Of a DNA stretch of 64,000 nucleotides, positions 24,346-31,844 are shown in pieces. The stretch covers positions 124,001 through 188,000 of the forward strand of contig NZ_RSEC01000058.1 in assembly GCF_003937945.1 (NCBI RefSeq), in the 5' to 3' direction. Numbering within the stretch: position 1 is the stretch's first letter; each line of letters opens with the position of its first letter. Under the pieces are notes generated by a model. That model made no database searches and was not told the DNA's origin. It worked only from the letters and a program-made list of their open reading frames with translations. The DNA is from Amycolatopsis eburnea (GTDB taxonomy: Bacteria > Actinomycetota > Actinomycetes > Mycobacteriales > Pseudonocardiaceae). A program made the translations under genes and the position numbers.

Positions 24346-24417
24346 CTCCGCCGCCAGGATTCGAACCTGAACTGTCAGAACCAAAATCTGAAGTGCTGCC
24401 GATTACACTACGGCGGA
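24346..24417 (-). tRNA. tRNA-Gln (anticodon TTG)
   Basis: The minus strand folds as a 72-nt cloverleaf: acceptor TCCGCCG/CGGCGGA, D-arm GTGTAATCGGCAGCAC, anticodon stem TCAGA/TCTGA with loop TTTTGGT (anticodon TTG, reading CAA), and T-arm CAGG TTCGAAT CCTG. The 3' CCA end is not encoded. A TATCCT box on the minus strand (24432-24437) is a likely -10. Confidence 0.95.
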
Positions 24418-24516
24418 TCGATCCTGGTCAGGATAGCGACGATCGGGTGTCGTCCGCGCGGGGGATGCGTTAGCGGCCCGTCCGCCGGGTACCCGGGTTC
24501 GAACGACCGGTGTGTG

Positions 24517-24595
24517 GGTTCGGGCACTCCCCAGGGGCCCGAACCTCCTGTACCGTAACTTACGGCATCGTAGGTTAGGTCACCCTTCGTAAGGG
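24517..24595. promoter_or_regulatory. Hairpin and two short dyads upstream of the desaturase gene
   Basis: A 9-bp hairpin, GGTTCGGGC with GCCCGAACC, spans 24517-24545. It is followed by the palindrome CCGTAACTTACGG (24553-24565), a possible -10 TAGGTT (24571-24576) and the dyad CCCTTCGTAAGGG (24583-24595). The dyads flank the likely -10, so they are candidate operators, perhaps for the TetR protein encoded downstream. Confidence 0.4.
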
Positions 24596-24621
24596 CGCCA
24601 GTGTAGGAAGAAGTGAAGCGT

Positions 24622-25587
24622 ATGACGGCCACGCTCGACCGTTCTCAGCCCGCCGGGGATCCGCCGGCGGCGAAGGGGCCCAAGCCCGTCATCGACGGCA
24701 AGCGCGGAATCGGCGTCCAGCTGTCGGTCTACTTCGGCGTGATCGCGCCGCTGGTGGCACTGCTGGTCGCGGTGCCGTTCGCCTGGGGCTGGGGACTGAG
24801 CTGGGTCGACGTCGGCATCTTCGTGGTGTTCTACGCGATCAGCGGGCTCGGCATCACGGTGTCGTACCACCGCTACTTCACGCACGGCTCCTTCAAGGCC
24901 AAGCAGTGGCTGCGCGTGTTCATGGCCATCGCGGGCAGCATCGCCCTGCAGGGCCCGGTGATCACCTGGGTCGCCGACCACCGCCGCCACCACGCGTTCT
25001 CCGACCGCGACGGCGACCCGCACTCGCCGTGGGCGTTCGGCACCTCGCCGTGGGCCATCGCGAAGGGCTTCTGGCACGCGCACATGGGCTGGCTGTTCGA
25101 GCGCGACCAGACCAACGCCGAGCGCTTCGCCCCGGACCTGGTCAAGGACCCGGCGATCAAGAAGGTCGACGACCTGTTCTGGCTGTGGTCGCTGGTCAGC
25201 CTGCTGCTGCCGGCGCTGCTGGGCGGGCTCATCTCGTGGTCGCTGTGGGGCGCGGTCACCGCGTTCTTCTGGGCGGGCCTGGTGCGCATCTGCGTGCTGC
25301 ACCACGTGACCTGGTCGGTCAACTCGATCTGCCACATGATCGGCGAGCGCCCGTTCGCCGCCCGCGACAAGTCGGCCAACTTCTGGCCGCTGGCGATCTT
25401 CTCGTTCGGCGAGTCGTGGCACAACCTGCACCACGCCGACCCGACGTCGGCCCGCCACGGCGTCAAGCGCGGCCAGATCGACATCTCCGCGCGGCTCATC
25501 TGGATCTTCGAGAAGTTCGGCTGGGTGCACGACGTCCGCTGGCCGACGCCGCAGCGCCTGGCCCGTATCGCGACGGAAAAGGGCTAG
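24622..25587 (+). CDS. Acyl-CoA/acyl-lipid delta-9-type fatty acid desaturase
   Basis: This membrane di-iron enzyme introduces a double bond into a fatty acyl chain. The 321-residue protein has the three His boxes HRYFTH, HRRHH and HNLHH, and about four to five membrane segments. It resembles actinobacterial DesA3/stearoyl-CoA desaturases. I prefer ATG 24622 to GTG 24613 because AGGAAG lies about 11 nt upstream of the ATG but only 2 nt from the GTG. A TetR gene follows after 17 nt and may regulate membrane fluidity genes. Confidence 0.92.
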   Translation: MTATLDRSQPAGDPPAAKGPKPVIDGKRGIGVQLSVYFGVIAPLVALLVAVPFAWGWGLSWVDVGIFVVFYAISGLGITVSYHRYFTHGSFKAKQWLRVFMAIAGSIALQGPVITWVADHRRHHAFSDRDGDPHSPWAFGTSPWAIAKGFWHAHMGWLFERDQTNAERFAPDLVKDPAIKKVDDLFWLWSLVSLLLPALLGGLISWSLWGAVTAFFWAGLVRICVLHHVTWSVNSICHMIGERPFAARDKSANFWPLAIFSFGESWHNLHHADPTSARHGVKRGQIDISARLIWIFEKFGWVHDVRWPTPQRLARIATEKG

Positions 25588-25604
25588 TCAACTAGGCTGC
25601 CACG

Positions 25605-26276
25605 GTGGCGGGGAGACGACGTTCGAAGCGAGAGCAGCAGGTCACCGGGGCACGTCCGGCCGCCCCGGTGACGAGGGTGCGGATGACCGGCAGCGAACGG
25701 CGCCGTCAGCTGCTGAACGTGGCCAGGGCCCTGTTCGCCGAGAAGGGCTTCGACGGCACGTCGATCGAGGAGATCGCCCACCGCGCCAACGTGTCGAAGC
25801 CGGTGGTGTACGAGCACTTCGGCGGCAAAGAGGGCATCTACGCGGTGGTCGTCGACCGCGAAACCCAGCTCCTGCTGGACCGCATGGTGTCCACGTTGCA
25901 CGGCGGCCACCCCCGCGTGATGCTCGAACAGGCGGCGACGGCGTTGCTGTCGTACGTCGAGGACTCCCACGACGGGTTCCGCATCCTGGTGCGGGATTCG
26001 CCGGTGGCGAGTTCGACGGGGACGTTTTCGACGGTGCTGAACGACATCGCGAGCCAGGTGGAGCACATCCTGGCCCAGCAGTTCGCGGCGCGGGGGTACG
26101 ACGAGAAGCTGGCGGCGTTGTACGCCCAGGCGCTGGTGGGGATGGTCGCGCTGACCGGCCAGTGGTGGCTGGACGCGCGGAAGCCGAAGCGGGACGAGGT
26201 CGCGGCTCATCTGGTGAACCTGGCTTGGAACGGGCTGTCCCACCTGGAGCACAAGCCGAAGCTACGGCTGGGATGA
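25605..26276 (+). CDS. TetR-family regulator (Rv1019-like position)
   Basis: The 223-residue protein has a basic N-terminal arm and a TetR helix-turn-helix (about 30-75: RRRQLLNVARALFAEKGFDG, SIEEIAHRANVSKPVVYEHF). It corresponds in position to the TetR gene Rv1019 upstream of mfd. TAGGCT ends 6 nt before GTG 25605, suggesting a leaderless transcript separate from the desaturase. Its target is unknown; the dyads before the desaturase are candidates. The stop overlaps the next start (ATGA). Confidence 0.88.
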   Translation: MAGRRRSKREQQVTGARPAAPVTRVRMTGSERRRQLLNVARALFAEKGFDGTSIEEIAHRANVSKPVVYEHFGGKEGIYAVVVDRETQLLLDRMVSTLHGGHPRVMLEQAATALLSYVEDSHDGFRILVRDSPVASSTGTFSTVLNDIASQVEHILAQQFAARGYDEKLAALYAQALVGMVALTGQWWLDARKPKRDEVAAHLVNLAWNGLSHLEHKPKLRLG

Positions 26277-26653
26277 CGCTTGTCGTCCCGGGGGCGGGCG
26301 TGACGCTGACCCTCGTGGACTTGGACCGGTCCGAACGCGACCTGGTCTGGTTCACGGCCCGGGCGGAAGGCGACGGCCTGTCCGCCGAGGTGAGCGTGGA
26401 GACCCTCCACGGCGACAGCCTCGACACCTTCGCGGCGGGCCTCGACCGGGACTTCCGCGGCTGGACCGGCACGCGAACCTGGACGTCGTTCCGCAGCGAC
26501 CTCGAACTGAGCGCGGCGCACACCGGGCGCGTGGTCGAACTCGTGTGGACGCTGCGCCGTCACGGGTGGGAGTGCACGGTCCGGACGCCTGTCACGCCGG
26601 GCGAGGAGCTGCGGCGGTTCAGCGCGGACGTGGCGGAGTTCCTCGTCAGCTGA
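26273..26653 (+). CDS. Small hypothetical protein (DUF6228-like?)
   Basis: The frame starts at ATG 26273, overlapping the tetR stop, and encodes 126 residues with no membrane segment. It is beta-rich in the first two thirds (VTLTLVDLDRSERDLVWFTA; LSAEVSVETLHGD) and ends in a charged helix. The WTGTRTWTSFRSDLEL part and overall length recall DUF6228 proteins, but this is a weak impression. Coupling to tetR suggests co-expression. It overlaps the convergent Nudix gene by 8 nt. Confidence 0.65.
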   Translation: MTLVVPGAGVTLTLVDLDRSERDLVWFTARAEGDGLSAEVSVETLHGDSLDTFAAGLDRDFRGWTGTRTWTSFRSDLELSAAHTGRVVELVWTLRRHGWECTVRTPVTPGEELRRFSADVAEFLVS

Positions 26654-27038
26654 GCCGGCCGGTGTCGTGCAGGTGGTCGAAGATCAGCTGGGCGACCAGG
26701 GAGACCCGCGGCCGGTCCGCGTGGGTGAGCCAGGCGATCTCCTCGATTTCGCTGCTGGCCTTGAGCGTGCCCGTGTACTCCGCCGTGTAGGCCGTCGTCC
26801 GGACCAGGGTGCCCGCCGCTTTGCCGTGGGCCTGGCCTTCGAACGTGCCGGCCGGGGTGATCGTCGACGGGGTGATCTCGACGTCCAGCTCTTCGCGGAT
26901 TTCGCGGACCAGTGTTTCGGTGTCCGATTCGCCCGGCTCGCGTTTGCCGCCCGGCAGGTAGAACTTGTCCTTGCCCCGGGAACGCGCGGCCAGGACCCGG
27001 CCGTCCACGACGTGCAGCCAGGCGACCTTGTCGATCAC
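26646..27038 (-). CDS. Nudix hydrolase
   Basis: The 130-residue protein carries a Nudix box, GGKREPGESDTETLVREI followed by REELDV (about 29-52), with the catalytic R-E-x-x-E-E residues in place. Nudix enzymes hydrolyse nucleoside diphosphates linked to another group. Single-domain proteins like this may act on oxidised nucleotides or sugar nucleotides, and the substrate is not predictable. The start ATG overlaps the isochorismatase-like gene stop by 4 nt, so the two are co-translated. Confidence 0.9.
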   Translation of the reverse strand: MIDKVAWLHVVDGRVLAARSRGKDKFYLPGGKREPGESDTETLVREIREELDVEITPSTITPAGTFEGQAHGKAAGTLVRTTAYTAEYTGTLKASSEIEEIAWLTHADRPRVSLVAQLIFDHLHDTGRLS

Positions 27039-27529
27039 GACAGCACCTCGTCGGTCGTCGTGACCGTGCCGAGGCGGGGGAAGATCTTCGTGATCGCGTT
27101 CTCGTGGGAGAGGTCGGAAAGCGCTGTCATCGCGTCGGAGACCGCCACCGTGTCGTAGCCGTGGTCGGAGGCCGCGCGCAGGGTCGACTCGACGCCGAAC
27201 TCCGTCGCGATGCCGCCGAAGAACACCGTGCGGACGCCCTTGCCGCGCAGGTACTCGTCCAGGTCGGTGCCGGCGAAGCCGCCGATCGTGTACTTCGTGA
27301 CGATCTTGTCGTCCTGCGCGTCGAAGACCAGCTCGCTGCCGGGCGGGTTGTCCGGGCGGGACACCTTCACGATCACCACCGGCGCGCCGGCTTCGCGGAA
27401 GGCGTTCCGCAGGCGCAGGGCGTTCCGCACCACGTCTTCGCCGCGGTGGGGCGTGGTCGGCAACGCCACGATCCGCTCCTGCAGGTCGACGAGCACGAGT
27501 GCGGACGTGGCCGGATCGATCTTGGTCAT
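27035..27529 (-). CDS. Isochorismatase-like hydrolase lacking the usual Cys
   Basis: The 164-residue protein has the isochorismatase fold: ALVLVDLQERI near residue 10, VVIVKVSRPDNPPGSEL, TKYTIGGFAGTDLDEYLR and GGIATEFGVESTLRAA. The Asp of VDLQ and the Lys of the KYT segment are present. The position normally held by the nucleophilic Cys (T-x-x-C-V-x-x-T) is Gly (EFGVEST). Other family members with a NxGVEST pattern exist, so this may be a distinct subgroup with different chemistry. It is first in a two-gene unit with the Nudix gene. Confidence 0.85.
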   Translation of the reverse strand: MTKIDPATSALVLVDLQERIVALPTTPHRGEDVVRNALRLRNAFREAGAPVVIVKVSRPDNPPGSELVFDAQDDKIVTKYTIGGFAGTDLDEYLRGKGVRTVFFGGIATEFGVESTLRAASDHGYDTVAVSDAMTALSDLSHENAITKIFPRLGTVTTTDEVLS

Positions 27530-27559
27530 GCCCCGATCCTAGGCACTAGGGTCGGGGGC

Positions 27560-28279
27560 ATGGGGAACACCAGGGAAGTCGTGGTGACCGGCGGCGGCAC
27601 GGGCATCGGCTACGCGGTCGCGGCCGCGTTCGCCGGCGAGCGCGTCACCATCACCGGCCGCCGGGAGCAGGTGCTCAGCGAGGCCGCGACGCTGCTGGGC
27701 GCGCGGCCCGTCGTGTTCGACGCCGCCGATCCCGCGGCCGTCGAAGCCGCACTGGCGGAGTTGCCGGACCGCGTCGACGTGCTCGTCAACAACGCCGGCG
27801 GCAACACCGACTTCCTCGACGCCGGCGGAGAAGGCCTCGCCGGCTTCGCGGCCGCGTTCGAACGGAACCTCCGGTCCAATGTGGTCAGTGCGGCGCTGGT
27901 GACGCACGCGCTGCGCGAGCGCTTCGCCGACGGCGCGCGGATCGTGACGATCGGCTCGATCGCCGCCCACACCGGCGCGGGTTCCTACGGTGCCGCGAAG
28001 GCCGCGGTCGAGGGCTGGAACGTGAGCGTGGCCAGGGAGTTCGGCCCGCGCGGGATCACCGCGAACGTCGTCGCGCCCGGGCTGGTCGGGGACACCGAGT
28101 TCTTCCACGGCCAGCTCAGCGACCGCCGTCGCGAGTGGCTGATCGGCAACACGATGAACAAGCGACCGGGCACGCCGGAAGACGTGGCCGCGGTGGTGGC
28201 GTTTCTGGCGAGCCCCGCCGCCGGGCACGTCACCGGCCAAGTGGTGCACGTCAACGGCGGGGCTCACCTGGGTAACTAG
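27560..28279 (+). CDS. Short-chain dehydrogenase/reductase (classical SDR)
   Basis: The 239-residue protein has the cofactor motif VTGGGTGIGYAVA (TGxxxGxG, about 9-16), NNAGGN near residue 77, a catalytic Ser in ITIGSIAAHTG-type context and the YGAAK pair near residues 143-147, then the C-terminal GQVVHVNGGAHLGN. It oxidises or reduces an unknown alcohol or ketone. A TAGGGT box ends 7 nt before the ATG, suggesting a leaderless transcript. It is divergent from the isochorismatase-like gene with only 30 bp between. Confidence 0.92.
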   Translation: MGNTREVVVTGGGTGIGYAVAAAFAGERVTITGRREQVLSEAATLLGARPVVFDAADPAAVEAALAELPDRVDVLVNNAGGNTDFLDAGGEGLAGFAAAFERNLRSNVVSAALVTHALRERFADGARIVTIGSIAAHTGAGSYGAAKAAVEGWNVSVAREFGPRGITANVVAPGLVGDTEFFHGQLSDRRREWLIGNTMNKRPGTPEDVAAVVAFLASPAAGHVTGQVVHVNGGAHLGN

Positions 28280-28323
28280 CGGCTTCTCGTGCTCCCGGCC
28301 GGAGCCGGGGGTCGTGGCTGGAG

Positions 28324-28368
28324 GCCGGTCCCCGATCGCCAGGTCGGCGATGGCGCCCGGGGACCGGC
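28324..28368. terminator. Two-part hairpin after the SDR gene
   Basis: GCCGGTCCCCG pairs exactly with CGGGGACCGGC (11 bp), with a second inner stem GATCGCC/GGCGAT. It starts 45 nt after the SDR stop and lacks a T-run. Confidence 0.5.
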
Positions 28369-28485
28369 GCGGTGCTGCCGCGGGAACGCTTTCTTCGGAC
28401 CGCGTCCAACACGCGTCGGGGGCGGGCGAAAACTCTTGGTGCAAACCATGTTCCGCGATCGAACCCCCGGACGACAGTGTTCCGG

Positions 28486-28508
28486 GCACCGGCTCGGTGT
28501 GTTTTTTT
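28486..28508 (+). terminator. Intrinsic terminator with T7 tract
   Basis: CACCG-GCT-CGGTG is followed by TG and seven T residues on the plus strand. It is 207 nt after the SDR stop and faces the convergent lipoprotein gene. It may end the SDR transcript or an unrecognised small RNA. Confidence 0.6.
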
Positions 28509-28511
28509 CAT

Positions 28512-28529
28512 GGTCACGCCGCCGTGACC
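28512..28529 (-). terminator. Hairpin after the PQQ-type lipoprotein gene
   Basis: GGTCACG-CCGC-CGTGACC forms a perfect 7-bp stem 6 nt after the stop of the minus-strand gene. No T-run follows on that strand. Confidence 0.4.
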
Positions 28530-28535
28530 CACCGG

Positions 28536-29726
28536 TCAGGCCGGCGTGACCTTCAGCAGCTTGTCGTCGGTGCCGTCGGACGTCGTCACGTACAGCGCGC
28601 CGTCGGGGCCGCTGCGGACCGCGCGGAGGCGGCCGAACTTGTCGTCGAACTCCGGGGGGAGCGTGACGTCGAGGACCTTGCCCGCCGGGTCCAAGTGGTA
28701 CAGCAGGAGCTTCTGGCCCTTCAGCGCCACCACGACCAGCGCGCCGTCGTTCGGGCCCCACTGGGCGCCGGTCAGGAAGGCGTCGCCGCTGATCGCCTCG
28801 GTGATCTTGCCGGACGTCCACAGTGGACTCACCGCGTCCGGGAAGCGCTTGAGGTCGGTCATCGGGACGCTCTCGTCGTAGCTCGTGTCCGTGCCGCCCT
28901 TGGACGGGTCCCAGCCGTAGTTGGCACCCGGCTTGAGCAGGTTGACCTCGTCGTCGAACGTCGGCCCGTGCTCGGCCGTGATCACCTGCCCGTTGCCCGG
29001 GCGGATCGCCACGCCCTGGACGTTGCGGTGGCCGTAGGTGTAGATCAGCCGCTCGCGCGGGTCCGGCGAGGTGATGAACGGGTTGTCCGGCAGCGGGTTC
29101 CCGGTCTTCGCGTCCAGCCGCAGCACCTTGCCGCCGAGCGAGTGGCGGTCCTGCGAGATCGACGCGCGTGCGGTGTCGCCTGTGCCGACCAGCAGCGCCC
29201 CGTCCGGCGCGAACGTCGGGCGGCAGCCGGAGTGGCGGCCGCTGGGGTTCACCGGCAGGCCGGTGAGCAGGTTCTTCACCTTGGTCGCGCTTGCGCCGTC
29301 GTCGGCCAGCTTCCACGTGACCAGCCGGATGTCGACGGCCTTGCCGTCTTCCTGGTGGTCCTGGCAGGTGATGAACTCGCGGCTGGTGGCGAAGTCGGGG
29401 CTGACGACCATGCCGAGCAGCCCGCCTTCGCCCTTGACCAGGACGTCGGAGAAGTCGGCGCGGACTTCGGCCGCTTTCCCGTCGCGGACCAGCGCGAGCT
29501 TGCCGGGCCGCTGCGGCACGAGGATGCCCCCATCGGGCAGGAACCCGACGTCCCAGCCGTGCTCGAGCCCGGCCGTCACCGTCTCGACCTTGAACTTCCC
29601 GCTCGAGGCCGCCGGCGTCGCGGCGGGCGGCACGCTCTGGACCGGCTCGCTCGCGGCCCCCGAACAGCCCGCGACCAGCAGGGACACGACACCGATGAGA
29701 CCCAGCACACGCCGCATAGGCCTCAT
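28536..29726 (-). CDS. PQQ-dependent sugar dehydrogenase-like lipoprotein
   Basis: The protein has a lipoprotein signal peptide with lipobox VAGC and a beta-propeller domain of the GSDH/PQQ glucose-sorbosone dehydrogenase type. Motifs include LEHGWDVGFLPDGGILV, GGLLGMVVSPDF, GHRNVQGVAI, EHGPTFDDEVNLLKPGANYGW and the C-terminal GPDGALYVTTSDGT. It should act outside the membrane, oxidising a sugar or aldehyde with PQQ if that cofactor is available; binding residues were not checked. The start is uncertain: ATG 29726 is used here, with ATG 29717 and GTG 29750 as alternatives. About 396 residues. Confidence 0.87.
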   Translation of the reverse strand: MRPMRRVLGLIGVVSLLVAGCSGAASEPVQSVPPAATPAASSGKFKVETVTAGLEHGWDVGFLPDGGILVPQRPGKLALVRDGKAAEVRADFSDVLVKGEGGLLGMVVSPDFATSREFITCQDHQEDGKAVDIRLVTWKLADDGASATKVKNLLTGLPVNPSGRHSGCRPTFAPDGALLVGTGDTARASISQDRHSLGGKVLRLDAKTGNPLPDNPFITSPDPRERLIYTYGHRNVQGVAIRPGNGQVITAEHGPTFDDEVNLLKPGANYGWDPSKGGTDTSYDESVPMTDLKRFPDAVSPLWTSGKITEAISGDAFLTGAQWGPNDGALVVVALKGQKLLLYHLDPAGKVLDVTLPPEFDDKFGRLRAVRSGPDGALYVTTSDGTDDKLLKVTPA

Positions 29727-29799
29727 CCTGCCACCAACCGGTGAAATCACCGTTCGCCACGGCGTGGGTCAGGAACTCCGGGGCCGCCTGCGCCCGGAG

Positions 29800-29924
29800 G
29801 TCATGAACGACCCGTTCACCGCTTCTGGCGACAGGGTGGCTGGCCGCGTGGTCTTCTCGGCGCCGCGGGATGTCATGAAAGGGTCGTTCATGTCGTCTGG
29901 TGAGGTGAACGACCCTTTCATGAC
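29800..29924. repeat. Two related palindromic repeats (TGAACGACCCGTTCA type)
   Basis: A single arm, TCATGAACGACCCGTTCACC, is at 29801-29820. A full hairpin is at 29872-29924: GTCATGAAAGGGTCGTTCA, a 15-nt loop, then its exact complement (19 bp). The hairpin lies 17 nt after the response-regulator stop and may terminate that operon. Similar sequences flank the ppx 3' region. Confidence 0.75.
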
Positions 29925-29940
29925 GTTGGCGGCCGCCGGA

Positions 29941-30597
29941 TCAGGAGCCAGGGCGTACCAGCCCGGACTCGTAGGCGAACACCACCGCGTGCACCCGGTC
30001 GCGCAGCCGCAGCTTGGCAAGGATGCGGCCCACGTGGGTCTTCACCGTCGTCTCGCCGATGTACAGCTTCGCCGCGATCTCGCCGTTCGAGAGGCCGCGG
30101 GCGACCAGGCCCAGAACGTCCTTCTCCCGTTCCGTCAACGCGTCGAGCCGGGCGGTGTCCACCGGGTCGCGCTCGTCGGCGAGGTAGCGGTCGAGCAGCC
30201 GGCGGGTGACCGACGGGGAGACCATCGAGTCGCCCCGCAGCACGCCGCGGATGGCCACGAGCATCTCCTCGGACGGCGCGTCCTTCACCAGGAACCCGCT
30301 GGCCCCGCCGCGCAACGCCGCGTACGCGTATTCGTCGAGGTCGAAGGTCGTGATGATCAGGACGCGCACCTCAGGCAGCTCGGCGCAGATGCGCGCGGTC
30401 GCCGCGACGCCGTCGAGGACCGGCATCCGGACGTCCATCAGCACCAGGTCGGGCCGCAGCTCCCGGGCCAGGGCGACGGCTTCCTCGCCGTTGGCCGCCT
30501 CGCCCGCGACTTCGAGGTCGTCCTGGCTTTCGACGATCATCCGCAGGCCGACGCGGACCAGCTGCTGGTCGTCGCAGAGCAGGATCCGGGTGGTCAC
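29941..30597 (-). CDS. NarL/FixJ-family response regulator
   Basis: The 218-residue protein has a receiver domain (ILLCDDQQLVRVGLRMIV, phospho-acceptor Asp in LVLMDVRMP, Lys in FLVKDA) and a LuxR-type helix-turn-helix (LTEREKDVLGLVARGLSNGE, then IAAKLYIGETTVKTHVGRIL). The start GTG 30597 overlaps the histidine kinase stop (GTGA), so kinase and regulator are translationally coupled. Its targets are not known; a dyad upstream of the kinase is a candidate. Confidence 0.94.
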   Translation of the reverse strand: MTTRILLCDDQQLVRVGLRMIVESQDDLEVAGEAANGEEAVALARELRPDLVLMDVRMPVLDGVAATARICAELPEVRVLIITTFDLDEYAYAALRGGASGFLVKDAPSEEMLVAIRGVLRGDSMVSPSVTRRLLDRYLADERDPVDTARLDALTEREKDVLGLVARGLSNGEIAAKLYIGETTVKTHVGRILAKLRLRDRVHAVVFAYESGLVRPGS

Positions 30598-31712
30598 GAC
30601 CCGACCACCAGGCTCGCGCACACCCGGTAGCCGCCGTCGGGCAACGGGCCGGTGGTCAGGTCGCCGTGGTACATCTCGACGCGCTGGCGCATGCCGGTCA
30701 GGCCGTGGCCGGACGACGGCAAGGCCGGGGACGGCGACGCGCGGCCGCCGGTGTTCGTCACCTCGATCCGGACGCGGGGTGGTTCGAAGGCGACGCGGAC
30801 CCGTCCGGTCGCGTCGGCCGGGGCGTGCTTGATCATGTTGGTCAGTGCCTCCTGGACGATCCGGTACGCCTGCAGCGCGGCGCTCGCGGGCAGCTCGCCC
30901 GGGTCGCCGGTGACGTCGAGGGTGACGTCCCGGCCGGACTGCCCGACGAGGTCGCGCAGCTCGTCGAGCGTCGGCTGCGGGCTGCGCGCCGCCTGGCCGG
31001 CGTGCAGGACTTCGAGGAGCCGCCGCAACTCGGCGAGTGCGTCGCGGCCCGTGTGGACGATCGTGTCGAGCGTGCGGTCGACGGCGTCGGGATCGCGGTG
31101 CCGGGCGAGCTTCGCGCCTTCGGCGTTCAGCACGATAACGCTCATGCTGTGCGCAACGACGTCGTGCAGCTCGCGCGCGATCCGCGTGCGCTCCTCGGCG
31201 ACCGCGGCGCGCGAGCGGGCTTCGCCGAGTTTCGCCTCCTCCGCGGTCAGCTGCTCCTTGGCGCGGAAGAACTCCCCGAGCGCCCACGCGGCGATGTGCA
31301 GCGGCCAGATGCCGACGATGGTGATGGTCGGGTTTTCGGTGTAGGTGCCCCAGAGGAAGCCCCACTGCCAGCCTAGCGCGAACACCGCGACGGCGATCAC
31401 CGCCGCGAACCGCCGGTCGCCCAGCTTGACCAGGTTGAACAGCACGACCGCCATGGCCAGCTCGGTGCGGCCGCGGTCGTACGCCCAGATCTCGTTGAGG
31501 TACACGCACGCGCCCCCGGCGACGATCAGCACCGCGGCCGTGCGCGGGAACCGCCGCCGCACGACCACCGGCAGCACGAAGACCATCGAGAGCGCGCGAA
31601 CCGCCCAGGGGGTCTCCCCGGCCCAGTTCGGCATGAGGAACAGGAACACCGCGTACAGCGGGAGATCCACTGTCCACCGGTGTCCGCGCACCCACTTCAC
31701 GAGTCGTTCCAC
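30594..31712 (-). CDS. Two-component sensor histidine kinase (HisKA_3 type)
   Basis: The 372-residue protein has about five to six N-terminal membrane segments with very short loops (intramembrane-sensing design), a coiled linker, the HisKA_3 phosphorylation motif ARELHDVVAHSMSV (His near residue 183) and a C-terminal HATPase with GHGLTGMRQRVE. It pairs with the downstream response regulator. The short extracytoplasmic loops suggest sensing at or in the membrane, for example envelope stress. It is divergent from a methyltransferase gene. Confidence 0.93.
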   Translation of the reverse strand: MERLVKWVRGHRWTVDLPLYAVFLFLMPNWAGETPWAVRALSMVFVLPVVVRRRFPRTAAVLIVAGGACVYLNEIWAYDRGRTELAMAVVLFNLVKLGDRRFAAVIAVAVFALGWQWGFLWGTYTENPTITIVGIWPLHIAAWALGEFFRAKEQLTAEEAKLGEARSRAAVAEERTRIARELHDVVAHSMSVIVLNAEGAKLARHRDPDAVDRTLDTIVHTGRDALAELRRLLEVLHAGQAARSPQPTLDELRDLVGQSGRDVTLDVTGDPGELPASAALQAYRIVQEALTNMIKHAPADATGRVRVAFEPPRVRIEVTNTGGRASPSPALPSSGHGLTGMRQRVEMYHGDLTTGPLPDGGYRVCASLVVGS

Positions 31713-31769
31713 GCCACCGAACGTAACGCGGCGACCCGGCCCGCGTCGTCATCACTTCGGTCCGACCGG

Positions 31770-31787
31770 GTCCTCCCGAAGGAGGAC
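31770..31787. promoter_or_regulatory. Perfect dyad between the kinase and methyltransferase genes
   Basis: GTCCTCCCGAAGGAGGAC is a perfect 7-bp inverted repeat with a CGAA centre, flanked by GACCGG and CCGGTC. It lies between two divergent starts. It could be the binding site of the adjacent response regulator. Confidence 0.4.
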
Positions 31788-31844
31788 ACGACCGGTCGAT
31801 CCGACGGATTCGCGGCCACCCCCGCCGTTCCTACCGTCGGGATC

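Noticed and set aside
24481..24520. Second tRNA suggested by GGGTTCGAAC near the tRNA-Gln gene
   Set aside because: Only a T-loop-like string is present; acceptor, D and anticodon stems cannot be formed around it.
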